Source: JAHJQT01 sp964494655
Lineage (GTDB): Bacteria; Patescibacteriota; Minisyncoccia; Portnoybacterales; UBA2143
Length of the DNA stretch: 9,052 nucleotides
Reading direction: 5' to 3'
Assembly: GCA_964494655.1 (NCBI GenBank)
Contig: CAZBRM010000019.1
Span: 1 to 9,052, forward strand
Part shown: positions 1 to 6,298 of the stretch, piece by piece
Layout: the number at the start of each line of letters is the position of its first letter
How positions within the stretch are numbered: position 1 is the first letter of the stretch
Made by a program: the position numbers and the translations under genes
The notes under the pieces: model-generated
What the model was told of the DNA's origin: nothing
The model's input: only the letters and a program-made list of their open reading frames with translations
Databases searched by the model: none

Positions 1-1
1 G

Positions 2-73
2 CTCCGCGGGTAGGACTCGAACCTACAACCAATTGATTAACAGTCAACTGCTCTACCATTGAGCTACCGCGGA
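2..73 (-). tRNA. tRNA-Asn (anticodon GUU)
   Basis: Read on the minus strand, the segment folds into a complete cloverleaf. The acceptor arm TCCGCGG pairs with CCGCGGA, the D arm is GCTC/GAGC, the anticodon stem GTTGA/TCAAT has one G-U pair, and the T arm GTAGG/CCTAC carries the loop TTCGAGT. The seven-base anticodon loop CTGTTAA places GTT at positions 34-36, which reads asparagine codons. The discriminator base is G at position 2. Position 1 gives a C, so whether the 3' CCA is encoded lies outside the window. It lies 47 bases downstream of the GT4 gene on the same strand, with no hairpin terminator in between. Confidence 0.96.
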
Positions 74-95
74 ATATATATTTAATTGTGATGTT

Positions 96-124
96 ATTTT
101 ACAACAACAAACTAAAATAATCAA
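96..124 (-). promoter_or_regulatory. Candidate promoter for tRNA-Asn
   Basis: On the minus strand TTGATT (119-124) is followed after exactly 17 bases by TAAAAT (96-101), matching the -35 and -10 consensus at 4/6 and 5/6. Transcription would start near 89, about 16 bases before the mature tRNA. The -35 box overlaps the stop codon of the upstream glycosyltransferase gene. Because the region is AT-rich, chance matches are common, so this is tentative. Confidence 0.4.
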
Positions 125-1224
125 GATTTTAATAAAACATCAAGTATTTCTTTTGCGCTTTTTTTCCAAGAGAATTTTCTTGCTCGCTCAAATCCTTTTT
201 TAATTAAACTATTTCTTAATTTTTCATCAGTTAATCCTTTATAAATCGCTTCTGAAATTTCATTAATATCTGAATTATTTTTAATATAAATACCAGCCTC
301 GCCTATTACTTCTGGAATAGAAGCTGTCTGACTAGTTATTATTGGCGTCCCGCAAGCAATTGACTCTAAAGGAGGCAGACCAAAACCTTCATAATCAGAA
401 AGATAAATTGTTAAATCTGCCGCATTGTAAAGTTTAACTAAATCCTTACCTGATAAATATTCTTGATAAATAATTTTTTCATGATTAAATTCTTGTTCAG
501 AAATATTAGCATAATTAGCGCCGACAATTAAAAATTGATAATTATTTAATTGATTAGATACTTTTTCAAAAGCTTTAATTGCTTCTGGTAAATGCCGACG
601 GTTAAAAATGGAACCGATGTAGAAAATAAATTTATCTTTAATCTTATATTTTTCTTTAATCTTGATTAACTTTTTATTATCTTCTATTTTTCTAAAATCA
701 TCATCAACTCCCCAGGCTATGTTAAAAACCTTATTTGAATTTATTTTATAGTGTTTAATTATTTCTTGTTTGCTGAATTCTGAAGGTGTTAAAATAACTT
801 TGGCTTTCTTAGCCGATATTTTAGAAAACTCTTTTAATAAAATTCTATCCCAGAAACTAGGCCAGTTATACATTTCTGGCTGCGCTTGATAAACAATATC
901 ATGAAGTATTAAAGCTGTTTTACCCAGATAAAAAATTGGACTGATATAGGAAGGGCAAAAAAGAATATCTAATTTATCTCTAAATGCCTGCCAACAAATT
1001 GACCAGTGCATAAATAAAGCATTGCTTTTAGTGTTTAATAGTTTAAATTCAAAATTAGATTTTTTTAATTCCAGATCGCTTGGAATTTCTTGTTTAAAAT
1101 AAAGAATGAATTTTATATCGGCAGACAAGTCAAAGTTATTCCATTGTTTAAGAAGATTAATAAGAACCTGACCGACGCCAGTTCTTTTGCCTTCTAAACT
1201 ATGAGCGTCAATTCCAATAATCAT
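121..1224 (-). CDS. Glycosyltransferase family 4 (GT-B fold)
   Basis: This 367-residue protein is a retaining glycosyltransferase that transfers a sugar from a nucleotide-sugar donor, probably on the cytoplasmic face of the membrane during surface glycan assembly. It has the two-Rossmann GT-B layout: an N-terminal acceptor half (about 1-195) and a C-terminal glycosyltransferase group 1 domain (about 196-365). The C-terminal domain starts with FIFYIGSIFNRR, a typical nucleotide-sugar-binding strand. The family signature EX7E is E279-GFGLPPL-E287, followed by CGTPIITS and IPEVIGEAG. The N-terminal IDAHSLEGKRTGVGQ resembles mannosyl- or rhamnosyltransferases of the WbdA/MtfB type, but donor and acceptor cannot be read from sequence. 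No signal peptide or membrane span is seen. The start codon overlaps the stop of the GT2 gene (ATGA), so the two are probably translationally coupled. No Shine-Dalgarno motif is visible. It is the last gene of the trio. Confidence 0.93.
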   Translation of the reverse strand: MIIGIDAHSLEGKRTGVGQVLINLLKQWNNFDLSADIKFILYFKQEIPSDLELKKSNFEFKLLNTKSNALFMHWSICWQAFRDKLDILFCPSYISPIFYLGKTALILHDIVYQAQPEMYNWPSFWDRILLKEFSKISAKKAKVILTPSEFSKQEIIKHYKINSNKVFNIAWGVDDDFRKIEDNKKLIKIKEKYKIKDKFIFYIGSIFNRRHLPEAIKAFEKVSNQLNNYQFLIVGANYANISEQEFNHEKIIYQEYLSGKDLVKLYNAADLTIYLSDYEGFGLPPLESIACGTPIITSQTASIPEVIGEAGIYIKNNSDINEISEAIYKGLTDEKLRNSLIKKGFERARKFSWKKSAKEILDVLLKS

Positions 1225-2114
1225 AAATTTATTTTACCTTTTTTATTAAAATAAAAATCTCTTATACCTAGTAAAATATATTTTGCCCAAGTTCTTTTTT
1301 CAGGAAAAAAAGATATTTTAATTAATTGCTTAACAATTCTCCAAAAAATATCTAAGTGAACAAATGGTTTAATGTACCAAGGCGCATATTTTTTTGCTAA
1401 AATTAATCCATTTCTAATGTGATAATAAATATATGACGACGACTCTGCAATACTGCTTTTTGAGCCCTTATGCCAAATTATAGCTGATGGAACAAAAATA
1501 CATTTGTATCCTATTTGCCTCGCCCTTAAGGACCAATCTGTATCTTCGTAGTATAAAAAATATTCTTCAGGCATTAAGCTAATTTTTTCTACAACATCTC
1601 TCTTGATTAAAAGACAACATCCAGTAATATAATCTGTTTCTTGCGTTTCTGGCTTATCATATTGTCCATTATCTATTTCATTATATCCTCTCATTATTCC
1701 TTTATTATAGAGCCAATTAATTTTACCTCCGGCAAACCAAATTTTTTTAGAATTAGGAAAATATATCTTAGGGCCAATCATGCCTATTTTATTATCTCTC
1801 TCAGCGATTTTAATTATTTTACTTAAAAAATTATTACTGACAATTGTATCATTATTTAAAAGCAAAATATAATCAGCTTTATTTTTTAAAGCATACTTTA
1901 TTCCAACATTATTACCACCAGAAAAACCTAAGTTTTTTTTATTATAAATAACCTTTATTTTAGAATCTGAAACTTGAAATCTTTCCTTTGAACCATTATC
2001 AATAATGACTACCTCATAATTTGGGTAGTCATTGTTTTTTACAGATTCAAGACATTCTAATGTATCTGTCCAATTATTCCAATTAAGGATTATAATAAAA
2101 ACTTTTGGAAGCAT
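1221..2114 (-). CDS. Glycosyltransferase family 2 (rhamnosyltransferase-like)
   Basis: The 297-residue product is an inverting GT-A glycosyltransferase of the large GT2 group that includes rhamnosyltransferases. The nucleotide-binding start VFIIILNWNNWTDTLECLES (5-24) and VVIIDNGS (35-42) are typical. NLGFSGGNNVGI (61-72) is the conserved block common in WbbL/RfbF-like enzymes. The metal-binding DXD equivalent is N87-N88-D89, and the catalytic-base region is YYEDTDWSLRARQIGY (188-203, with E190/D191). W214-H215 with K216-G217 fits the downstream conserved WH(K) site. The C-terminal stretch (about 240-290) is aromatic and basic and may associate with the membrane. Its start codon overlaps the stop of the secreted-protein gene (TAATG), and its stop overlaps the next start (ATGA), so the three genes form one unit. 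Likely role: extension of a surface polysaccharide or a protein-linked glycan. Specificity is unknown. Confidence 0.93.
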   Translation of the reverse strand: MLPKVFIIILNWNNWTDTLECLESVKNNDYPNYEVVIIDNGSKERFQVSDSKIKVIYNKKNLGFSGGNNVGIKYALKNKADYILLLNNDTIVSNNFLSKIIKIAERDNKIGMIGPKIYFPNSKKIWFAGGKINWLYNKGIMRGYNEIDNGQYDKPETQETDYITGCCLLIKRDVVEKISLMPEEYFLYYEDTDWSLRARQIGYKCIFVPSAIIWHKGSKSSIAESSSYIYYHIRNGLILAKKYAPWYIKPFVHLDIFWRIVKQLIKISFFPEKRTWAKYILLGIRDFYFNKKGKINL

Positions 2115-2854
2115 TAATTGTTGCCTTTTTTATTATTTAATTCCTGAAAGATTTCTTTTTTCTCTTGTTTTAATTCCTGTATTGTTTCTTTTATCCCTTC
2201 CCCAGCGCATTCTTCAAGCTCTTCTATTATATTCATTGCCCTGACTCTACTCTCAACTCTCTGTTGTTGATCGTTTAAAATATTGTTTAATCTTTCTTTA
2301 AACTCTTCTCTTTCCTGTAATCTATTCATCACTTCACCAAATTCTTCTAAATGCTCTTGTCTTTTCTCTTGTATTTTTTCCATGACAGCTTCTGGAACCT
2401 GTTCTTCTAATTTTTGCATAATTTCTTGATGAAGCATTTGGTGTCTTGTATATTTATCCAGAAAATTCTTAAATTTATCTGAATCAGGATTCTCTTCTTT
2501 AAACTGTTCTATTCTATTATTGATTCCATTAATAAAACCCTGATATTTTTCATCTATTTTATTAAATCTATTTTGTAAATTCTGATCATCAGCGTTATTT
2601 TGAACAAATTCTCTCGCTTTAACTAATTGTCGACTTGCTTTTTTAAGCTCTAATTCTGACTTCTTGACTAAATCACGAGTAACCCACAACTGAACAGTAT
2701 CAAAAGCATTTTGAAACCAAGACAAGATTCCCGGTTCCTCAACATCTAATTCCTCAGCTGAAATATTAATTTCTTCTTCAGCTAAAACAGAAAAAGAAAA
2801 TAAGCTAAAGGAAAAAGCAATCAGAAACGAACACAATACAATTTTTTTAAACAT
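2114..2854 (-). CDS. Secreted coiled-coil protein, DUF5667-like
   Basis: The protein has 246 residues and no known enzymatic function. Residues 1-25 form a clear signal peptide: basic MFKK, a long Phe/Leu/Ser core, and VLA before EEE. No lipobox Cys is present. Residues about 41-118 (GILSWFQNAFDTVQLWVTRD, then LVKKSELELKKASRQLVKAREF) match the pattern I associate with DUF5667, a predicted extracytoplasmic helical domain frequent in Patescibacteria: a Trp-containing lead-in, then long helices starting KKSELEL. The remainder (about 119-246) is almost entirely charged Glu/Lys/Gln helix and probably forms coiled coils; there is a lone Cys216. It is the first gene of a translationally coupled operon with two glycosyltransferases, so a surface-located substrate or scaffold of the glycosylation machinery is possible, but that is inference. 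No Shine-Dalgarno motif precedes the start. It begins 115 bases after ychF on the same strand with no terminator seen between, so read-through is possible. Confidence 0.82.
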   Translation of the reverse strand: MFKKIVLCSFLIAFSFSLFSFSVLAEEEINISAEELDVEEPGILSWFQNAFDTVQLWVTRDLVKKSELELKKASRQLVKAREFVQNNADDQNLQNRFNKIDEKYQGFINGINNRIEQFKEENPDSDKFKNFLDKYTRHQMLHQEIMQKLEEQVPEAVMEKIQEKRQEHLEEFGEVMNRLQEREEFKERLNNILNDQQQRVESRVRAMNIIEELEECAGEGIKETIQELKQEKKEIFQELNNKKGNN

Positions 2855-2886
2855 ATTTTAAAATTCGGCTTATATACTTAACTATT

Positions 2887-2945
2887 ATTATAATTTAGTA
2901 ATTTCACCTTTTTAAACACTTTATCTAATTTTAATTATTATAACA
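2887..2945 (-). promoter_or_regulatory. Candidate promoters of the DUF5667-GT2-GT4 operon
   Basis: The 115-base gap holds two minus-strand TATAAT boxes. One at 2887-2892 has TTTAAA (2911-2916) 18 bases upstream and would start transcription about 25 bases before the start codon at 2854. A second at 2937-2942 is preceded by TG plus one base, an extended -10. The gap is extremely AT-rich and includes a run of AATA units (2946-2962), so both are only candidates. No GC-containing terminator hairpin for ychF was found here. Confidence 0.35.
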
Positions 2946-2969
2946 TAAATAAATAAATAAAAGATATAT

Positions 2970-4004
2970 CTAAGCGCCATGTTTAATCTCTATAACATCT
3001 CCATCTTGAATAATATAATTTTTACCCTCTGTTCTTACTAATCCTTTTTCTCTCGCCTGAGCAATGCCTCCTAAATTAATCAAATCTTGCCAATTAATAA
3101 CATCTGCTTTTATAAAATTATCTTCAAAATCAGTATGAATAACTCCCCCTGCTTGAGGAGCAGAACTTCCTTGTTTAATAGTCCAAGCTCTTGTCTCATC
3201 AGATCCCGTAGTTAAAAAAGTAATTAGATTAAGCAATTGATACGCTTTTTTTATAAGCAGATCAAGTTTCAATTCATCTGTAATTCCTAAATCTTTTTTT
3301 TCTTCATCTTTTAATTCCCCTATTTCAAATTCATTTAAAACATCTAGCACAAGATAAGGAAAATTATCATTTTCAAAATTATTCTTAATTTCATTTGTTA
3401 ATTCTTCTTCTTTTCCGTTTAAAAGAAAAAATCTTGGTTTAAGAGTTAAAAGCTGATACTGTTTTAAAATTTCTTCCTCTTTATTATCTATGCGCCCATA
3501 AAGCATTTCTCCTTTTTCTAAAATTGTCATTGCTTTTTTAATAATATCAGCTTCTTTAGTAGCTTTTTTATCAAATATTTTTTCTAATGTAGCTAAATCT
3601 TTCAAAGCCATTTCCGCGTCTAAAATTTCCTTATCTTCTAAAGGATTAATTTTATCTTGAGTATTAACAATTTTATCATTCTTAAAAATGCGCAGGATAT
3701 ATAAAACAGCGTCTGCCTCCCTTATATTAGCCAAAAACTTATTACCCAATCCTTCCCCTTGATGCGCTCCTTTAACTAGTCCAGCAATATCAATAAATTC
3801 AATTGTCGTGTAAATTTTTTTTGCCGATTTAGTTAATTTGGCAAGCTGATCAACTCTTTCATCAGGCACCGTTACAACGCCCACATTGGGATCAATCGTA
3901 CAAAAAGGATAATTAGCTCTGTCTATTTGTTTTTTAGTTAATGATTGGAACAATGTTGACTTGCCTACATTAGGCAAACCAACTATCCCGATGGATAGAG
4001 ACAT
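2970..4004 (-). CDS. ychF: Redox-regulated ATPase YchF (Obg-like, OLA1 family)
   Basis: YchF is a cytoplasmic, near-universal P-loop protein of the TRAFAC/Obg group that binds ribosomes and prefers ATP to GTP. The 344-residue product opens with the canonical MSLSIGIVGLPNVGKSTLF. The P-loop is residues 9-17, switch II is DIAGLVKGAHQGEGLG (72-87), and the base-recognition motif is NGKE (196-199) in place of the NKxD of true GTPases, as expected for the family. A helical insert follows switch II (about 110-185). A TGS domain closes the protein (about 263-344), including TGSDETRAWTIKQGSSAPQAG and a QDGDVIEIKHGA end. I chose the start at 4004. An in-frame ATG at 4049 would add 15 residues without family support and lies inside the terminator hairpin of the upstream gene. 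The stop is TAG. No Shine-Dalgarno motif is present, and a TATAAT sits only four bases before the start, suggesting a leaderless mRNA. Confidence 0.97.
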   Translation of the reverse strand: MSLSIGIVGLPNVGKSTLFQSLTKKQIDRANYPFCTIDPNVGVVTVPDERVDQLAKLTKSAKKIYTTIEFIDIAGLVKGAHQGEGLGNKFLANIREADAVLYILRIFKNDKIVNTQDKINPLEDKEILDAEMALKDLATLEKIFDKKATKEADIIKKAMTILEKGEMLYGRIDNKEEEILKQYQLLTLKPRFFLLNGKEEELTNEIKNNFENDNFPYLVLDVLNEFEIGELKDEEKKDLGITDELKLDLLIKKAYQLLNLITFLTTGSDETRAWTIKQGSSAPQAGGVIHTDFEDNFIKADVINWQDLINLGGIAQAREKGLVRTEGKNYIIQDGDVIEIKHGA

Positions 4005-4008
4005 ATTG

Positions 4009-4014
4009 ATTATA
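4009..4014 (-). promoter_or_regulatory. Candidate -10 box of ychF, implying a leaderless mRNA
   Basis: A perfect minus-strand TATAAT ends four bases before the ychF ATG at 4004. Transcription would then begin at or within a base or two of the start codon. No good -35 lies at 16-18 bases. The upstream terminator ends at 4048, which leaves only about 43 bases for any ychF promoter, so a very short leader is expected whichever promoter is used. Confidence 0.35.
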
Positions 4015-4047
4015 TTCTGGCACAAACTTTTATTTTTTACTAGAGTC

Positions 4048-4079
4048 ATTTAAAAAACGCCAAAAGGCGTTTTTTAAAT
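4048..4079 (-). terminator. Intrinsic terminator (possibly bidirectional)
   Basis: A perfect 14-base inverted repeat (4048-4061 and 4066-4079) surrounds a four-base loop. Its core is ACGCC/GGCGT, flanked by A and T runs on both sides. On the minus strand it lies 22 bases after the stop of the FN3/HIPS-repeat gene and ends in TTTTTT, so it should terminate that gene and insulate ychF. Its symmetry means it could also work on the plus strand, though no plus-strand gene ends here. Confidence 0.9.
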
Positions 4080-4100
4080 TATATATTTATATTCCTAAGT

Positions 4101-5498
4101 TTATTCAACTAGTTCTCCTTCTTCAATACTCTCTTTTTCAACTTGATTAACAATAATTACGTTTTCCCATTTATAACCCTTGTTATTAAACACTGCTAAA
4201 GAAGGTATCCAATGTTTTTTACCACTAGCTAAGAGATAAACTTTTGTATCACCAGCTGCCCTAATTAAATTAACATTAAAATAATCATTTATTTCAGCTT
4301 GATCAACAATAGAAATATCGTCCCAATCAAAACCGTAGGAGTTAAAAACTGCTGGTGATGGAATATGCCTCTTCAGTCCATTACAAATTAAATAAACAGC
4401 TGGTTGTTCACTATCTTTCAATAATTCATCATCTAAATAGGCATCTAATTCTTCTTGGGAAATATTCCTTATCTGATTCCATTTATAACCATATCTATTA
4501 AAAGCAGCAACACTAGGAATATGTCTTCGTTTATTATTCTTTATTCTATAAACTTTTGATTGACCAACTACTTGAACTATAATTTCTTCTTCCTCTTCAT
4601 CTACTTCCATAGAAGTAATATTAATAATTTTGATAGTATCGGTAGCAGAAAAACTTTCTCCATTAACCTTACCTGTTAAAGTAATCTCGAAATCTCCGAT
4701 ATTACTACCAACTAACTCTGTAAATTCTGATCTCAAAAATTTAAGTACTAAATTAGATGTATTTTTTTCTCTGTTTTTATTACCTTGAGTAAAGTAATTT
4801 AGCCCCTTATAATTTCCATCTGGCAACAAACTATTATTAATTTTAATTGTAGAAATATCCACATCAGTTACATTATAAGATGAATTAACAAAAAGATGCA
4901 CTGTGATCCATTTGCCATGGCTAGTTAAATTTAAAGTTGAAGGAGTAATTTTTATCCCAAAACTTAAAAATTCTGATTCCTCTTCAATCTGACAAGTAGC
5001 TGAACAGCCATCGCCATCTTCCATGTTACTATCATCGCATTCCTCTCCTGTATCTATATTCCCATCGCCACAAACTGGTTCTGGAGTTAAAGTATTCCCT
5101 GTTGCTACATTAGATAAGTTAGATTCATTATCTTCTTCATCTTTAGTTTTAAGAGCAAAATAATAAGTAGTTGATTCTTCTAGACCAGAAACAATCATAG
5201 TTTCTGTGCTGCTAGCTATCTGAGGAGTTGGTTCATTATTAACATTTAAAGCTGATCCCCAGTTACTCTCTGTAAGAGTAGAAGTAGCATAACGAAGAGT
5301 GTAACTAGTTGAAGTACCAATCATATTATCATCTCCAGGCGCAGTCCAAGTCAAAGTCACAGATGATTCTGTGGTTTCAGAAACCGTTAAATCGGTTGTA
5401 TCGGCTGGCGCTATAGTATCAGCTCCTTGAGCATTAACTAAAACAACCAAACTACTCACAAAAACAAAACTTAAAAGTAAATATCCTATTTTTTTCAT
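4101..5498 (-). CDS. Exported modular surface protein: FN3, DUF4215-like repeat, three 'HIPS' repeats
   Basis: This 465-residue exported protein has no enzyme domain; a structural, adhesive or cell-wall-binding role is inferred. A signal peptide (1-24, ending VNAQ) is followed by a fibronectin type III domain (about 30-137). Its signatures are PADTTDLTVSETTESSVTLT-W, the tyrosine-corner-like YYFALKTKDEEDNES and the closing SNVA. Next is one DUF4215/myxococcal Cys-rich repeat (142-171), CGDGNIDTGEECDD then DGDGCSATC, with Cys at 143, 154, 165 and 169. A beta-sandwich-like region (about 178-292) begins IKITPSTLNLTSHGKWITV. After an acidic linker (298-307) come three related repeats of about 40 residues (316-354, 368-406, 419-457). 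Each has the shape VY-[RL]-I/L, then [HW]-IPS, then A-[AV]-FN, then GYKW/GFDW and an acidic tail. No C-terminal membrane anchor or sortase motif is visible. It has its own promoter and terminator and is therefore monocistronic. Confidence 0.88.
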   Translation of the reverse strand: MKKIGYLLLSFVFVSSLVVLVNAQGADTIAPADTTDLTVSETTESSVTLTWTAPGDDNMIGTSTSYTLRYATSTLTESNWGSALNVNNEPTPQIASSTETMIVSGLEESTTYYFALKTKDEEDNESNLSNVATGNTLTPEPVCGDGNIDTGEECDDSNMEDGDGCSATCQIEEESEFLSFGIKITPSTLNLTSHGKWITVHLFVNSSYNVTDVDISTIKINNSLLPDGNYKGLNYFTQGNKNREKNTSNLVLKFLRSEFTELVGSNIGDFEITLTGKVNGESFSATDTIKIINITSMEVDEEEEEIIVQVVGQSKVYRIKNNKRRHIPSVAAFNRYGYKWNQIRNISQEELDAYLDDELLKDSEQPAVYLICNGLKRHIPSPAVFNSYGFDWDDISIVDQAEINDYFNVNLIRAAGDTKVYLLASGKKHWIPSLAVFNNKGYKWENVIIVNQVEKESIEEGELVE

Positions 5499-5534
5499 AT
5501 TTTTTTTCTTTGTTATTTATTATTAATTAAGTAT

Positions 5535-5563
5535 ATTATATTTTAATTTTTATAAATATGCAA
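5535..5563 (-). promoter_or_regulatory. Candidate promoter of the FN3/HIPS-repeat gene
   Basis: On the minus strand TTGCAT (5558-5563) is followed after 17 bases by a perfect TATAAT (5535-5540). The predicted start near 5528 gives a leader of about 30 bases. Just before the ATG there is only an A-rich AAAGAAAAAAAAT and no clear Shine-Dalgarno site. The perfect -10 and ideal spacing make this the best promoter candidate among the minus-strand genes. Confidence 0.5.
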
Positions 5564-5580
5564 TATATACCACAAAAGCA

Positions 5581-5606
5581 GTGCCCACGATAGGTAGCAC
5601 ATAAGT
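5581..5606 (+). repeat. Dispersed short repeat, TAGCACATAAGT unit, copy 1
   Basis: This 26-base unit reads GTGCCCAC, then a variable middle, then TAGCACATAAGT. A second copy at 7386-7410 has GTGTTCAC, a middle one base shorter, and an identical TAGCACATAAGT. The unit is in the gap between the stop of the HAD gene and the promoter of the FN3 gene, and its surroundings (about 5579-5610) are noticeably GC-richer than the adjacent AT-rich DNA. Two six-base half-stems (GTGC..CC and GG..GCAC) suggest a weak hairpin here. Function is unknown. Confidence 0.4.
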
Positions 5607-5628
5607 CCAGTAATAAATAATACAAAAC

Positions 5629-6237
5629 TTATAAGATTCTTTCCAGAATCTCTTTTGGAGCATGAACTAAATAATCTGGTTTTTTCTCTTTTAATAATTT
5701 TTCTGAATTAAAACCCCAAGTTACCGCAATAATTTTAATTTTAGCTTTTTTTGCTGCAATAATATCTCTGTCTTCATCTCCAACATAAACTATATCATTA
5801 GGATTAATTTTGTATTTCTTACACATTTTTTTTAGAACTAAATGTTTGCCGAATATAGAACTGTTAGAATATATAAATTCAAATAAATTTTCGATCTTGT
5901 ATCTTTTTAAAACAATTTTAATATTTTCTTCTGAATTACTTGAAACAATACCAAGCTTATAATTTTCACTTAATTTTTTAAAAACATCTAAAATCTTCGG
6001 GAATAATTTAATATTATTTTTCCTTTTTAATTTAGATGCTGCTTGATAAATAAATTTTGGAACTTTCCAAAAAGGAATTCCTGCTTTTTTAATCAGATAT
6101 CTAGTTCCATGGTCTCTAATATCTTTAAAATCAATCTCTTTATATTTATCTTTTTTTAGATCATTTACAATGGTTAAAATATCTTGATATGTATCCGCAA
6201 TAGTCCCATCGAAATCAAATACAATGTATTTTTTCAT
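5629..6237 (-). CDS. HAD superfamily hydrolase (phosphoglycolate phosphatase-like)
   Basis: The 202-residue product is a subfamily IA HAD phosphatase that hydrolyses a phosphomonoester through an aspartyl-phosphate intermediate. All four motifs are visible. Motif I is DFDGT with nucleophile D8 and acid/base D10. Motif II is GIVSS (Ser99). Motif III is the lysine in FGKHLVLKK (Lys131). Motif IV is VGDEDRDI with D154 and D158. A helical cap lies between residues about 15 and 80, as in Gph/PGP-like enzymes. The substrate is unknown. I start it at 6237 (MKKYIVFDFDGT). An in-frame ATG at 6282 would prepend 15 residues that come entirely from the GC-rich intergenic repeat and do not resemble a HAD N-terminus. 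It follows mltG on the same strand after 61 bases and may share its transcript. It has no Shine-Dalgarno motif and is very AT-rich. Confidence 0.92.
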   Translation of the reverse strand: MKKYIVFDFDGTIADTYQDILTIVNDLKKDKYKEIDFKDIRDHGTRYLIKKAGIPFWKVPKFIYQAASKLKRKNNIKLFPKILDVFKKLSENYKLGIVSSNSEENIKIVLKRYKIENLFEFIYSNSSIFGKHLVLKKMCKKYKINPNDIVYVGDEDRDIIAAKKAKIKIIAVTWGFNSEKLLKEKKPDYLVHAPKEILERIL

Positions 6238-6253
6238 AATTCTAAGATAATTT

Positions 6254-6294
6254 ACGCACCGCGGTCCAGTATTCTTACCCAACGCACCCCGGTC
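6254..6294 (-). repeat. Dispersed GC-rich repeat, GACCGSRGTGCGT unit, copies A and B
   Basis: On the minus strand the 61-base mltG-HAD gap carries two directly repeated words 28 bases apart: GACCGGGGTGCGT (6294 down to 6282) and GACCGCGGTGCGT (6266 down to 6254), which differ at one position. TAAGAAT follows the first. A third copy, GACCGCAGTGCGTAAGAATT, lies near 8891. The block from 6254 to 6298 is roughly 60% GC, while the HAD gene beside it is among the most AT-rich in the window. The words lie just after the mltG stop codon. No transposase or terminal inverted repeats accompany them. Confidence 0.55.
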
Positions 6295-6298
6295 GCTA

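Noticed and set aside
1641..1826. Plus-strand frame of 61 codons inside the GT2 gene
   Set aside because: It lies antisense to a clear glycosyltransferase, and its Ile/Phe/Ser-rich translation is typical of AT-rich shadow frames.
2032..2244. Plus-strand frame of 70 codons across the GT2 start and DUF5667 end
   Set aside because: It is antisense to two supported, coupled genes, and its hydrophobic Leu/Phe run comes from the reverse complement of charged coiled-coil codons.
2946..2962. Tandem AATA units upstream of the DUF5667 gene
   Set aside because: This is a short simple repeat in extremely AT-rich DNA. It is too short to call a functional microsatellite.
4005..4049. N-terminal extension of YchF to an ATG at 4049
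   Set aside because: The extra residues are outside the family pattern, and that ATG is within the upstream terminator hairpin.
6238..6282. N-terminal extension of the HAD protein to an ATG at 6282
   Set aside because: The extra 15 residues (MGKNTGPRCVNYLRI) are translated from the GC-rich repeat spacer. The family starts directly at MKKYIVFDFDGT.
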